This document shows, piece after piece, positions 44,701-53,595 of a DNA stretch of 64,000 nt. The translations under genes were made by a program, and so were the position numbers. The number at the start of each line of letters is the position of its first letter. The first letter of the stretch is position 1. Under the pieces are notes generated by a model. That model was given only the letters and a program-made list of their open reading frames with translations, ran no database searches and was not told where the DNA came from. Origin of the DNA: Flavobacterium psychrophilum (GTDB lineage Bacteria > Bacteroidota > Bacteroidia > Flavobacteriales > Flavobacteriaceae); NCBI GenBank assembly GCA_945862065.1, contig CAMAWT010000007.1, positions 77,491 through 141,490 of the forward strand, read 5' to 3'.

Positions 44701-45157
44701 CAAAGAGATACAATCTTTTTCGTCGGATCAAATTAATGAAATTGAGTCAAAAGGTGAAATAGTTGTTATTGTTTCAGGAAATAGTATAACTTTAACTTCT
44801 GAAGAAGTAGAAATTACTTCGCAAGATATTCCGGGTTGGTTGGTTGCAAATGCAAACGGATTAACAGTAGCTTTGGACATAACCATTTCTGACGAATTAC
44901 GACAAGAAGGAATAGCAAGAGAGTTGGTTAACAGGATTCAAAATATTCGAAAAGATTCTGGATTTGAAGTTACAGATAAAATAAAAGTTCAGTTGCAACG
45001 AAGTGGTGCATTGGAAAGTGCCATAAATAATAATGACGAATATATTATGTCAGAAACTTTAACAGATGTATTGATTTTTGAAGATGAAATCAAAAACGGT
45101 ACAGAAATTGAATTCGATGACATAAAAACAATGATATTAATTTCAAAAGTAGAATAA
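41750..45157 (+). CDS. ileS: Isoleucyl-tRNA synthetase
   Basis: This 1135-residue class I synthetase has its HIGH-equivalent motif in PSANGLPGIHHVMARA (about residues 45-60). The editing-domain stretch LAWTTTPWTLPSNTA is near residue 230, and VWFDSGAMPYAQWHYP precedes KMSKR in NGQKMSKRLGN (about residue 680). The anticodon-binding domain follows, and the long C-terminal extension resembles eukaryote-type (IleRS2) enzymes more than E. coli IleRS. Such enzymes are often mupirocin-tolerant, which is inference. A DksA-like gene follows after 1 bp. Confidence 0.97.
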   Translation: MSTKFTEYKGLDLPKSAEEVLHFWKENDIFEQSVTSREGNTPYVFFEGPPSANGLPGIHHVMARAIKDIFCRYKTQKGFQVKRKAGWDTHGLPVELGTEKELGITKEDIGKTITVEEYNEACKRTVMRYTDVWNDLTEKMGYWVDMEDPYVTYKAKYMETVWWLLKQIYNKDLMYKGYTIQPYSPKAGTGLSSHEVNQPGSYRDVTDTTIVAQFKTKPESLPSFLQGFGDIHVLAWTTTPWTLPSNTALTVGPKIDYVLVKTFNQYTFLPSNVILAKNLVGKQFGKTFFESTEAADFENFKAGDKKIPFQILAEAKGSDLVGIRYEQLMPLALPYQNADDAFRVIAGDFVTTEDGTGIVHTSPTFGADDAKVAKEATPEIPPMLILDENGTPVPLVDLQGKFVNGLGELSGKYVKNEYYNDGEAPERSADVEIAIQLKEENKAFKVEKYVHSYPHCWRTDKPILYYPLDSWFIKITEVRDRMFDLNDTINWKPKATGEGRFGNWLKNANDWNLSRSRYWGIPLPIWRTEDKQEEILIGSVEELYNEIEKSIQAGFQKTNPFAGFEIGNMSETNYDLIDLHKNVVDEITLVSASGKPMQRESDLIDVWFDSGAMPYAQWHYPFENKELIDQNKSFPADFIAEGVDQTRGWFYTLHAIGTLVFDTIAYKNVVSNGLVLDKNGQKMSKRLGNAVDPFETLKEYGPDATRWYMISNANPWDNLKFDLEGIAEVRRKFFGTLYNTYSFFSLYANIDGFTYSEAEIPLADRPEIDRWIISELNSLIKEVDGFYADYEPTKSARAISDFVQENLSNWYVRLCRRRFWKGEYAQDKIAAYQTLYTCLVTVAKLSSPIAPFYMDKLYKDLTQATHSENFESVHLAKFPEFVENFVDKSLESKMMKAQTISSLVLSLRKKEMIKVRQPLQKVMIPVLDEKQRIEIEAIADLVKAEVNVKEIQLLDDASGVLVKQIKPNFKTLGPRFGKDMGLISKEIQSFSSDQINEIESKGEIVVIVSGNSITLTSEEVEITSQDIPGWLVANANGLTVALDITISDELRQEGIARELVNRIQNIRKDSGFEVTDKIKVQLQRSGALESAINNNDEYIMSETLTDVLIFEDEIKNGTEIEFDDIKTMILISKVE

Positions 45158-45158
45158 A

Positions 45159-45539
45159 ATGACACATGAATCACTAAGATACTCAGAAGCAGATTTAGCA
45201 GAGTTTAAAGAATTAATTTTATCAAAAATTCATAAGGCACAATCAGATTTGGAATTGATAAAAAGCGCCTACATGAATGATTTGAATAATGGAACAGATG
45301 ACACATCTCCAACATTCAAAGCATTTGAAGAAGGCAGCGAAACGATGAGTAAAGAAGCCAATTCGCAATTAGCCATTCGTCAAGAAAAATTCATTCGTGA
45401 TTTAAAAAATGCGTTGTTTCGTGTTGAAAACAAAACATACGGAGTTTGCAAAGTAACCGGTAAATTAATTAGTAAAGAACGACTTAAAATTGTTCCTCAT
45501 GCAACGATGAGTATTGAAGCAAAAAATTTGCAAAGATAA
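45159..45539 (+). CDS. TraR/DksA-family protein with degenerate zinc finger
   Basis: This 126-residue protein has an N-terminal coiled-coil (about 10-85, with the acidic tip region containing DLNNGTDDTS) and a C-terminal zf-dskA-like segment (YGVCKVTGKLISKERLKIVP). DksA binds the RNA polymerase secondary channel. Only one cysteine remains of the usual four, so zinc is probably not bound in the normal way, as in other Bacteroidota members. It is cotranscribed with ileS (1-bp gap) and followed by a terminator. Confidence 0.9.
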   Translation: MTHESLRYSEADLAEFKELILSKIHKAQSDLELIKSAYMNDLNNGTDDTSPTFKAFEEGSETMSKEANSQLAIRQEKFIRDLKNALFRVENKTYGVCKVTGKLISKERLKIVPHATMSIEAKNLQR

Positions 45540-45560
45540 TCACTCCAATAAATGATTATA

Positions 45561-45588
45561 AAAACGCACTTAACGGTGCGTTTTTTTT
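45561..45588 (+). terminator. Intrinsic terminator after dksA-like gene
   Basis: The 9-bp stem AAAACGCAC / GTGCGTTTT has loop TTAACG and is followed by a T tract, 21 bp after the stop codon. Confidence 0.9.
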
Positions 45589-45603
45589 ACAACATTTTTA
45601 ATG

Positions 45604-45611
45604 TACTTTTG
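45604..45611 (+). promoter_or_regulatory. Probable -7 element for lspA (TACTTTTG)
   Basis: An exact TAnnTTTG match lies 21 bp before the lspA ATG and 20 bp after the terminator stem. The expected -33 position falls in the terminator's T tract, so no distinct TTTG is visible. Confidence 0.5.
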
Positions 45612-45631
45612 CATTCTAAATATTATTCCAA

Positions 45632-46231
45632 ATGAAGTTAGCTCATTCCATATTATTAATCATTACCGTTTTATTAGTAGATCAATTATCAAAAATTTAC
45701 ATCAAAACCCATTTTTATTATGGTGAAGAAGTAGAAGTTTTGTCTTGGTTCAAATTTAATTTTATTGAAAATAAAGGAATGGCGTGGGGAACAGAAATTC
45801 CTGGACAATATGGTAAAATTTTATTAACAGCTTTCAGAATAATAGTGGTTCCTTGTATTGGATATTGGCTTTGGGATACCATCAAAAAAGGAGGTTCCAA
45901 TTTCTTAAAAGTGGCCATTGCACTCATTTTTGCTGGAGCATTAGGAAACATAATTGATTCGGTATTTTACGGTGTAATATTTGACGAAAGCACCAATACA
46001 CACGTTTCAACTATGTTCGCGCCAATTCATTACGGAACGTGGTTCCATGGTCGTGTGGTAGATATGTTTTATTTTCCAATTTTTAGTGGCTTTTTTCCTA
46101 CTTGGGTGCCTGTTTGGGGAGGCGAAGAATTTCGTTTTTTTAATGCTATTTTTAATGTTGCAGATGTTGCCATTTCAACTGGAGTAGGCATTTTACTTGT
46201 CTTCAACAAAAAATCATTCGATACAAATTAA
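45632..46231 (+). CDS. lspA: Lipoprotein signal peptidase (signal peptidase II)
   Basis: This 199-residue inner-membrane aspartyl protease cleaves prolipoproteins. The N-terminal helix carries the conserved VDQLSK Asp (residue 17), followed by NFIENKGMAWG. The catalytic aspartates are in GALGNIIDS and FNVADVAIS. It is longer than E. coli LspA (164) because of periplasmic loop insertions typical of Bacteroidota. It ends overlapping the convergent cyclo-ligase gene by 4 bp. Confidence 0.95.
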   Translation: MKLAHSILLIITVLLVDQLSKIYIKTHFYYGEEVEVLSWFKFNFIENKGMAWGTEIPGQYGKILLTAFRIIVVPCIGYWLWDTIKKGGSNFLKVAIALIFAGALGNIIDSVFYGVIFDESTNTHVSTMFAPIHYGTWFHGRVVDMFYFPIFSGFFPTWVPVWGGEEFRFFNAIFNVADVAISTGVGILLVFNKKSFDTN

Positions 46232-46791
46232 AACTGATAAACCTTGCTTGGAGTAACGCAATAGTTGAGTTTAACATCATTCAATGACGCATCATCTATT
46301 TGGTTTTCAGGTTCAAATAAAGAAAGTCCAATTTTGATGGTTTCAGGTTTGCAAGCAGATAAAAACCGATCATAAAAACCCTTGCCATATCCCACCCGAT
46401 ATCCTGATGTATCAAATGCTAATAAGGGAATAAAAACAACATCCATTTTAGAAACTGGCACTTCAATGCCATCTATTGGTTCCAGAATATTATAGTCGTT
46501 TTTCTTGAATTTTGTATTGTCTGTCATTAAATAATGGGTCATTTCAAAAGTGTCAAAATTGCTTTTAGAAACAACTATTTCTTTATCTTTTCCTGCTAAA
46601 ATTTGCAAAACATATTCAGTAACAATTTCTTTCTGCTCTTCAATTGTCATAAACAAATGATAATAGGTCGCATCCCAAATGGGTATTGTAAGTAAATTAT
46701 TGGCCACAGCCAAACTCATTTCATCTATTTCTGAGTTAGAAAGTGTGGCTCGGAGTGATTTGTAAGATGCTCGAAGTTCTTTTTTAGTCAT
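46228..46791 (-). CDS. 5-formyltetrahydrofolate cyclo-ligase
   Basis: This 187-residue enzyme converts 5-formyl-THF to 5,10-methenyl-THF with ATP. Conserved elements are the N-terminal KKELRASYKSLRATLS, the central LLAFDTSGYRVGYGKGFYDR (GYGxGxYDR motif, about residues 128-147) and the C-terminal YCVTPSKV. Its start lies inside the preceding gene on the same strand (8-bp overlap). Confidence 0.93.
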   Translation of the reverse strand: MTKKELRASYKSLRATLSNSEIDEMSLAVANNLLTIPIWDATYYHLFMTIEEQKEIVTEYVLQILAGKDKEIVVSKSNFDTFEMTHYLMTDNTKFKKNDYNILEPIDGIEVPVSKMDVVFIPLLAFDTSGYRVGYGKGFYDRFLSACKPETIKIGLSLFEPENQIDDASLNDVKLNYCVTPSKVYQF

Positions 46792-47746
46792 TTTCTAAAT
46801 TTTTAGAAATATGAAAAACAGCATCGCCTTGAAAAACAATAGGTGCTTCGTTCACATTAATTAAATAACCCGAATGCGGTGCTTTTACTTTGTGGCTTAC
46901 CGTTCCGAATGGGTCAGAAATGGTTGCTAAAAGTTCTCCTTTTGTAACAAAACTTCCAATTTCTTTTAAACCATGAAACATTCCTGAAAAATTAGCGCGT
47001 ATCCATCCCGATGTTTCTATGTAAATGGTTTGGTTAGGAATTGAAGTGATGTGTTTGTTTTTTAGCATATCAAAATGGTTCAAAAAGCGTTTGGTTCCTT
47101 CAACGGCTTCATTGGTCACATCATTATTGATATCAACAGACTTACCGCCTTCAAAAAGCAACATTTTTACATTCATTTTGTCGCAAGAACTTCTTAATGA
47201 TCCTGAAATATTATTGGAATACAGTGTGAAAGGTGCGCCAAAAACATCAGAAAGTGTTTTTAACTCCGGATTATTGGGAACAATTCGAATTTGTGGTGCA
47301 TTAAATCGTTGTGCGCCTCCTGCATGAAAATCGATGGCATAATCAATATGTGGCACAATTTCTTTTAAAATATAATAGGCAAATTGACTTGCCAAAGAGC
47401 CCGTTTTGCTTCCTGGGAAAATTCGATTCAAATCTCTACCATCTGGAAATTCACGGGTTTGATTTACAAATCCGAAAATATTGATAACCGGAATACAAAT
47501 GATGGTACCGCATTTTGGTTTGTTGATTTTTTGTACTATTAATTCCCTAACAATTTCGGTTCCGTTGATTTCATCGCCGTGCAAACCAGCTGCAAACAAA
47601 ACAACGGGTCCCTCTTTTTTGCTTCTTTCAACAATTATTGGAATATGCAAATCGGTCATTGTATGCAATTTTCCAATTTGCATGTTTATCGTTTTACTTT
47701 TGCCGGGTAAAATAGTTTCGTTAAAAATGGTGATTTTTTTGTGCAT
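46784..47746 (-). CDS. Succinylglutamate desuccinylase / aspartoacylase-family deacylase
   Basis: This 320-residue zinc hydrolase belongs to the AstE/AspA family. The zinc ligands are in GLHGDEINGTE (H and E, about residues 54-64) and the later His in IDYAIDFHAGG (about residue 139). The arginine-bearing RDLNRIFPG is typical of the family's substrate pocket. The substrate is probably a small N-acyl amino acid or ester; it cannot be fixed here. It is followed by an overlapping cyclo-ligase gene. Confidence 0.85.
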   Translation of the reverse strand: MHKKITIFNETILPGKSKTINMQIGKLHTMTDLHIPIIVERSKKEGPVVLFAAGLHGDEINGTEIVRELIVQKINKPKCGTIICIPVINIFGFVNQTREFPDGRDLNRIFPGSKTGSLASQFAYYILKEIVPHIDYAIDFHAGGAQRFNAPQIRIVPNNPELKTLSDVFGAPFTLYSNNISGSLRSSCDKMNVKMLLFEGGKSVDINNDVTNEAVEGTKRFLNHFDMLKNKHITSIPNQTIYIETSGWIRANFSGMFHGLKEIGSFVTKGELLATISDPFGTVSHKVKAPHSGYLINVNEAPIVFQGDAVFHISKNLEND

Positions 47747-47866
47747 AATCTCTAAAACTTTTTGCTAAAGTAATAAAAATTTACTTCACGATATATCCAT
47801 CGTTTTTTGTTAATTTTGTAGTGTAACTTTAATTTTTGAAAAATCAAATTTCGCACCTACTAATCA

Positions 47867-49663
47867 ATGACCCAACCTAGCCTACAATTACAAATTCAAT
47901 CTTTACCAGATAATCCTGGGGTGTATCAATATTATGATAAAGAAGATAAAATATTATATGTAGGAAAAGCCAAAAACTTAAAGAAAAGAGTTGCTTCTTA
48001 TTTTAACAAAATTCACGATACTGCCAAAACCAATGTTTTGGTCAAAAAAATTGTAACCATCAAGCACATCGTTGTAGCTACGGAGCAAGACGCGCTTTTG
48101 CTTGAAAATAATTTAATAAAAAAGCTACAACCAAGATACAATGTATTGCTTCGCGACGACAAAACATACCCATGGATATGTATTAAAAAAGAACCTTTTT
48201 CTAGAATTTTCCCAACACGCAGAATGATCAAAGACGGGTCTGAATATTATGGGCCTTACACCAATTTTAAAACGGTGAATACTATTTTGGAAATGATTAA
48301 TTCGCTCTATCCATTGCGAACTTGTAATTACGAATTGTCCGAAAGGAACATCGATTCGGGCAAGTATAAAGTGTGTTTAGAATTTCACATTGGCAATTGC
48401 AAAGGGGGATGCGAAGGATATGAATTGGCAGAAAATTATCAAAAACAAGTAAATGCCATTCGTGAAATTTTGAAAGGAAATTTTAAAGAAAGCATTAAAG
48501 AATTCAAAATAAAAATGCAACAATTGGCTCAAGACATGCATTTTGAAGAAGCCCAAAAAATAAAAGATAAGCTCGAAGTTCTTCAAAACTATCAATCAAG
48601 GTCAACCATATTAAACCCCAAAATATCCAACATAGACGTTTTCTCAATAGTTTCTGACGAAACGATGGCTTATGTCAATTTTTTACAAATAGCCCACGGC
48701 GCCATTATCAGATCGCATACATTAGAAATCAAAAAAAAACTAGACGAACCCGATCAAGAATTATTAGAGCTAGCCATTGTGGAACTTAGAGAACGTTTTC
48801 AATTATTATCCAGAGAAATTATTGTGCCATTTCCAGTAGAATTGGGCGATCACATCAAAGTAACCGTTCCACAATTGGGCGACAAAAAACAGATTTTAGA
48901 ACTTTCTGAACGCAATGCCAAATATTACCGAATGGACCAATTGAAACAAATTCAAATCATTGATCCAGAAAGGCATACCAACCGAATTATGGCTCAAATG
49001 CAAAAAGACTTGCGTCTTACTATAGAGCCGCGCCACATTGAATGTTTTGACAATTCCAACATTCAAGGAACCAATCCTGTGGCAGCCTGCGTGGTGTTTA
49101 AAGACGGAAAACCATCCAAAAAAGACTACCGCCATTTCAATATTAAAACCGTCGAAGGACCCAACGATTTTGCCTCCATGGAAGAAGTAGTTTATCGTCG
49201 TTACAAACGACTGCTAGACGAAAACCAACCTTTGCCGCAACTCATCATTATTGACGGAGGAAAAGGTCAATTATCATCTGCCCTAAAAAGCATTGACGAC
49301 CTTGGTTTGCGCGGAAAAATTGCCATTGTTGGTATAGCCAAAAGATTGGAAGAATTGTTTTATCCAGGCGATTCGGTCCCTTTATATCTCGATAAAAAGT
49401 CAGAAACACTCAAAGTGATTCAAATGTTACGAAACGAAGCACACCGTTTCGGAATCACCTTTCATCGCGACAAGCGAAGCAAAGCAGCGCTCAACTCATC
49501 GATTGAAGAAATTCCAGGCATTGGCGAAAAAACCATGCTCACACTCATAAAACATTTCAAAAGTGTTAAGAGATTGAAACTTGCTACAGAAAATGAAATT
49601 TCTGAGGTTGTTGGTGTTTCAAAAGCCAAAAAAATTTCCGAATTTTACCATAAAATTAATTAA
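47867..49663 (+). CDS. uvrC: Excinuclease ABC subunit C
   Basis: This 598-residue nuclease makes the dual incisions in nucleotide excision repair. In order it has the GIY-YIG domain (GVYQYYDKEDKILYVGKAKN, about 18-37), a UVR helix pair for UvrB contact (about 206-236), the RNase H-like endonuclease domain (ECFDNSNIQGTNPVAACVVF; LIIIDGGKGQ), and C-terminal helix-hairpin-helix (IEEIPGIGEKTMLTLIKHF). It is followed after 6 bp by the patatin gene. Confidence 0.97.
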   Translation: MTQPSLQLQIQSLPDNPGVYQYYDKEDKILYVGKAKNLKKRVASYFNKIHDTAKTNVLVKKIVTIKHIVVATEQDALLLENNLIKKLQPRYNVLLRDDKTYPWICIKKEPFSRIFPTRRMIKDGSEYYGPYTNFKTVNTILEMINSLYPLRTCNYELSERNIDSGKYKVCLEFHIGNCKGGCEGYELAENYQKQVNAIREILKGNFKESIKEFKIKMQQLAQDMHFEEAQKIKDKLEVLQNYQSRSTILNPKISNIDVFSIVSDETMAYVNFLQIAHGAIIRSHTLEIKKKLDEPDQELLELAIVELRERFQLLSREIIVPFPVELGDHIKVTVPQLGDKKQILELSERNAKYYRMDQLKQIQIIDPERHTNRIMAQMQKDLRLTIEPRHIECFDNSNIQGTNPVAACVVFKDGKPSKKDYRHFNIKTVEGPNDFASMEEVVYRRYKRLLDENQPLPQLIIIDGGKGQLSSALKSIDDLGLRGKIAIVGIAKRLEELFYPGDSVPLYLDKKSETLKVIQMLRNEAHRFGITFHRDKRSKAALNSSIEEIPGIGEKTMLTLIKHFKSVKRLKLATENEISEVVGVSKAKKISEFYHKIN

Positions 49664-49669
49664 AAGCAA

Positions 49670-51985
49670 ATGACCAGAACTAATTTACAAGCCCTATTCC
49701 CGCTATTCGTTACAATCTTTTTCTTTCAAAAAAAGAAAGAAAAAGGATTTCCACTACTATCGGGGCTATTTAATAAAGGTCTTTTGTGTTTGATGGTTTT
49801 GGGCTTTTTACTAACCGCCCAAAAAATCCATTCCCAAGACACTATAAAGCGACCAAAAATTGGGCTTGTTCTCACAGGAGGCGGTGCCAAAGGATTTGCA
49901 CATATTGGCGTTTTGAAAGTGCTTGAAAATGCCGGGATTAAAGTAGATTACATTGGCGGAACCAGTATGGGTGCGGTTGTTGGCGGACTTTATGCAGCAG
50001 GATACAACGCGCATCAATTGGATTCTATTTTTAGTTCAACCAATTTTGATGAGTTGCTCAATGATTATATTCCGCGTTCTTATAAAAGTTTTTACGAAAA
50101 AAGAAACAGCGAAGTATATGCATTGTCTTTGCCTTTTAAAAAATTTAATGTTGGTGTCCCAATAGCATTAAGTAAAGGTTTGTATAATTATTGTTTACTT
50201 TCACAACTCACAACTCACGTAAAAGAAGTTAGAGATTTTAGTCAACTACCCATCCCGTTTGTGTGCATAGCAACAGATATAGAAACTGGGCAAGAAGTGG
50301 TTTTAAATAAAGGATATTTTGCACAGGCTTTATTGGCAAGCGCTGCATTTCCAACCTTGTTTTCTCCCGTTGAAATTGACGGAAAACTTTTAATTGATGG
50401 TGGCGTAATCAATAACTATCCCATAGAAGAAGTAAGAAAAATGGGCGCCGATTATGTTATTGGAGTAGATGTTCAAGACGGACTAAAAAACCGAACCTAT
50501 TTAAAAGAAGCCACCAGAATATTATTACAAATCTCAAATCTTCAAGTTAATGAAGGTATGAAAGGAAAAATTTCACAAACAGATTTGTATATAAAGCCAG
50601 AAGTTGGCCAATATTCTGTTATCTCCTTTGAAAAAGGAAAAGAAATTATTTTGAAAGGAGAAGAGTCAACTTTTTCTTTTTGTGAGCAAATAAAAGACTT
50701 GTCAGAAAAACAGAAAACACCTTACTTTAAACCCACTTTAAAAATATCAGATAGTATTCAAATTGCTCGAATAACCATCAACGAATTAAAAAATTACACG
50801 AGAGCCTATGTAATTGGACAATTGAATATTAAGGAAGGAACTAAAATAAGTTACGAAGATTTAAAAAAAGGAATCAACAAACTCAACGCAACTGAAAATT
50901 TTAGCACCATTGTCTTCAAAATCAACAATGACATAGAAGGACAAGAAATTGAAATCAATTTAAATGAAAATGATAACAAAACGTTTTTAAAACTTGGCTT
51001 GCATTATGACGGCTTATATAAAAGTGCTGTTTTGGTCAATTTAACACAAAAAAAATCACTTTTTAAAAACGATGTTTTTTCTATTGATTTCGGACTTGGA
51101 GATAAATTTAGATACAATTTAGATTATTATGTAGACAATGGTTTTTATTTTAGTTTCGGATTCAAATCACGAATCAATCAATTCAATAAAAATGTTTCTA
51201 CAGCTTTTAGTCAGCAATTGGCAAACAATCAACCTAATATAAATGCGATAAACATAGATTATTTAGATTTTACAAATCAAGCTTACGTTCAAACGATTTA
51301 TTCAAAAAATTTATTAATTGGTGGAGGTGTCGAATTAAAATATCTAAATATTTCCACAAAAACATTAACTCAAGAAAGTTCTGTTTTTGATAATAGTGAT
51401 TATTTTAGTCTTTTTGGATATGTAAAATATGACACTTTTGACAATAAATATTTTCCAAAAAAAGGATGGTATTTTATGGCAGACGGTCAAACATATCTAT
51501 TTTCGTCAAATTTCACAAACCAATTCAACCGTTTTTCTATTTTGAAAGCCGATGCTGGATGGGCAAAAAAATTAGGCGAAAAAGCAACCATAAAAATTCA
51601 ATCAGAAGCAGGGTTATCCATTGGTAACGAAAGCGTACCCTTTTTAAATTTTGTTTTAGGAGGCTATGGTTACAATGCAATCAATAATTTCAAACATTTT
51701 TATGGGTATGATTTTATTGCCATCCAATCAGATAGTTTTATTAAAACTGCAGCCACATTTGATTTTGAAATTTTTAGAAAAAATCATTTAAATTTTTCTG
51801 CAAATTTTGCCAACTCAGACAACCGTTTGTTTGAAAGTACCGCTTGGATTACAAAACCCAAATATACCGGTTATGCGTTTGGTTATGGACTAGAGACCGC
51901 TATTGGCCCCATAGAAATAAAACACTCTTGGTCGCCAGAATTATCCAAAGGTTTCACTTGGTTTAATATTGGATTTTGGTTTTAA
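49670..51985 (+). CDS. Patatin-like phospholipase with Omp85-type barrel
   Basis: The frame encodes 771 residues. The patatin domain covers about residues 63-260, with LVLTGGGAKGFAHIGVLKV oxyanion loop, GTSMG nucleophile serine, and DGGVINNYP aspartate. A POTRA-like region (about 365-435) and an outer-membrane barrel ending in an aromatic strand follow, the layout of PlpD-like type Vd autotransporters. The start is uncertain: the first ~41 residues are encoded by a dispersed repeat, and the first family-like segment is the hydrophobic GLLCLMVLGFLLTAQKIHSQ. The next ATG is at 49793. The gap to uvrC is 6 bp. Confidence 0.85.
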   Translation: MTRTNLQALFPLFVTIFFFQKKKEKGFPLLSGLFNKGLLCLMVLGFLLTAQKIHSQDTIKRPKIGLVLTGGGAKGFAHIGVLKVLENAGIKVDYIGGTSMGAVVGGLYAAGYNAHQLDSIFSSTNFDELLNDYIPRSYKSFYEKRNSEVYALSLPFKKFNVGVPIALSKGLYNYCLLSQLTTHVKEVRDFSQLPIPFVCIATDIETGQEVVLNKGYFAQALLASAAFPTLFSPVEIDGKLLIDGGVINNYPIEEVRKMGADYVIGVDVQDGLKNRTYLKEATRILLQISNLQVNEGMKGKISQTDLYIKPEVGQYSVISFEKGKEIILKGEESTFSFCEQIKDLSEKQKTPYFKPTLKISDSIQIARITINELKNYTRAYVIGQLNIKEGTKISYEDLKKGINKLNATENFSTIVFKINNDIEGQEIEINLNENDNKTFLKLGLHYDGLYKSAVLVNLTQKKSLFKNDVFSIDFGLGDKFRYNLDYYVDNGFYFSFGFKSRINQFNKNVSTAFSQQLANNQPNINAINIDYLDFTNQAYVQTIYSKNLLIGGGVELKYLNISTKTLTQESSVFDNSDYFSLFGYVKYDTFDNKYFPKKGWYFMADGQTYLFSSNFTNQFNRFSILKADAGWAKKLGEKATIKIQSEAGLSIGNESVPFLNFVLGGYGYNAINNFKHFYGYDFIAIQSDSFIKTAATFDFEIFRKNHLNFSANFANSDNRLFESTAWITKPKYTGYAFGYGLETAIGPIEIKHSWSPELSKGFTWFNIGFWF
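49690..49776 (+). repeat. Dispersed intergenic repeat forming the 5' end of the patatin frame
   Basis: The element reads CCCTATTCCCGCTATTCGTT and ACAAT, then an 11-bp stem CTTTTTCTTTC / GAAAGAAAAAG with an A7 loop (49717-49745), then GGATTTCCACTACTATCGGG and GCTA. The frame of outer words (CGTTACAA, CACTACTATCGGGGCTA) is shared with 28960-29175 and, in the TAGCCCCGAT end, with the long inverted repeats. It lies entirely within the ORF starting at 49670. Confidence 0.7.
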
Positions 51986-52006
51986 GTTATATAATTTTTT
52001 TTATTT

Positions 52007-52040
52007 TTTGTAAAAATATTAAACAAAAAAAGTATATTTG
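52007..52040 (+). promoter_or_regulatory. Promoter for amino-acid permease (TTTG-N22-TATATTTG)
   Basis: There is a -33 TTTG at 52007-52010 and a -7 TATATTTG at 52033-52040, both exact, with a 22-bp spacer. The ATG follows at 52069. Confidence 0.7.
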
Positions 52041-52068
52041 AACCTATAATTAATAAAAAAGATATATT

Positions 52069-53532
52069 ATGTCTATTTGGAGAGTTAAACCAGTTTCTGC
52101 TTTTGAAGCAGATATGAAAAAAAGTGAATTAAAACGAGTTCTTGGTAAATGGAGCTTAACAGCTATAGGTATTGGGGCTATTATTGGAGGTGGTATTTTT
52201 GTACTCACCGGAACAGGAGCTTATTATCATGCAGGTCCAGCTTTAGCAATTTCATTTATAATTGCAGGTATTGCTTGTGTTTTTGCAGCACTATGTTATT
52301 CTGAGTTCGCTTCTATTTTACCAGTAGAAGGTTCTGCTTATGCCTATGCATACGGAACAATTGGAGAAATTTTCGCATGGATTATTGGTTGGGGATTAAT
52401 ATTAGAATACGCCATGGGATCCATGACAGTTGCGGTCTCTTGGTCTGGATATTTTAATAAGCTGCTCAAAATGTTTGGAATAAAACTCCCTGAATGGCTA
52501 ACAACAGATCCTGCAAGTTATACAGGTGAAGGATTTTCAATGAATTTACCTGCATTTTTAATTGTCCTTTTTGTAATTTCTATTTTAATCAAAGGAACTA
52601 AAAGCGCTGCAAATGCAAATAATTTTATTGTGATTTTAAAAGTTTCAGCTGTAATATTTGTAATTATTGCTGGTGCTTTTTTCATAAATACAGATAATTG
52701 GGCTCCTTTTATTCCAGAAGTAACTCAAATTGTTGACAAAGCTGGCACACATCAAGCCTACGGTGTAGGTGGGATTGTTTCTGGAGCTGCTGCAATTTTC
52801 TTTGCTTATGTTGGATTCGATGCGGTTTCTACTCAAGCTGGGGAGGCTATCAACCCTAAAAAAGATGTGCCTTTTGCTATTATAGTATCTTTATTAGTTT
52901 GTACATTACTTTACATATTAGTATCTTTAGTATTAACTGGAATGATGAGTTACCAAGATTTTAATCCACTAGGGAAATATCCGGAAGCAATTAAAGCACC
53001 TGTTGCTTACGCTTTTGATATTGCAGGACAAGCTTGGGCAGGTTACATTATTACTATAGCTGCTACCATAGGTTTAATTTCAGTATTAATGGTAATGATT
53101 ATGGGACAATCTAGAATTTTCTTAGGAATGTCTAAAGATGGATTAATTCCTTCTGTATTTTCAAAAATTAATCCATTATCTGGAACACCTAAAACCAACT
53201 TAATGATTTTAGGAGGATTTATAGCTACAGTAGCTGCCTTCACTCCTATCAATAAATTAGCTGACATGACAAGTTTTGGTACTTTATTTGCCTTCACAAT
53301 GGTTTGTATTGCTGTATGGATTTTAAGAATTAAACAACCTGGTTTAGAACGTACTTTTAAAGTTCCGGCTTTACCAGTTATTGCAGTTTGTGGTATTTTA
53401 ATCAACACCTATTTAATGATTAACTTAAGTCACGATGCACAATTCCTTTCTTTAGGATGGTTAGCCATTGGAGTTTTAGTATATTTCATATATGGGAAAC
53501 GAAACTCAAAATTAAACAATAATATAGAATAA
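52069..53532 (+). CDS. Amino acid permease (APC superfamily)
   Basis: This 487-residue inner-membrane transporter has about 12-13 transmembrane helices. The first helix carries the APC signature GIGAIIGGGIFVLTGTGA (about residues 35-52). The unwound helix-6 region IFFAYVGFDAVSTQAGEAINPKK (about 243-265) fits the cationic amino acid transporter subgroup (CAT/YfnA-like). It is monocistronic with its own promoter and terminator, just upstream of aromatic amino acid catabolic genes; a role in feeding that pathway is possible but unproven. Confidence 0.92.
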   Translation: MSIWRVKPVSAFEADMKKSELKRVLGKWSLTAIGIGAIIGGGIFVLTGTGAYYHAGPALAISFIIAGIACVFAALCYSEFASILPVEGSAYAYAYGTIGEIFAWIIGWGLILEYAMGSMTVAVSWSGYFNKLLKMFGIKLPEWLTTDPASYTGEGFSMNLPAFLIVLFVISILIKGTKSAANANNFIVILKVSAVIFVIIAGAFFINTDNWAPFIPEVTQIVDKAGTHQAYGVGGIVSGAAAIFFAYVGFDAVSTQAGEAINPKKDVPFAIIVSLLVCTLLYILVSLVLTGMMSYQDFNPLGKYPEAIKAPVAYAFDIAGQAWAGYIITIAATIGLISVLMVMIMGQSRIFLGMSKDGLIPSVFSKINPLSGTPKTNLMILGGFIATVAAFTPINKLADMTSFGTLFAFTMVCIAVWILRIKQPGLERTFKVPALPVIAVCGILINTYLMINLSHDAQFLSLGWLAIGVLVYFIYGKRNSKLNNNIE

Positions 53533-53537
53533 TATTT

Positions 53538-53569
53538 AAAACGACTTCAAAATGAAGTCGTTTTTTTTA
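53538..53569 (+). terminator. Intrinsic terminator after permease
   Basis: The 12-bp perfect stem AAAACGACTTCA / TGAAGTCGTTTT has an AAA loop and a T8 tract. Confidence 0.92.
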
Positions 53570-53595
53570 TAATTTATTTTTACGATATTTGTATT

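Noticed and set aside
53043..53408. 121-residue minus-strand frame
   Set aside because: It is antisense to the amino-acid permease; the apparent Ile/Lys-rich product is a shadow of transmembrane codons.
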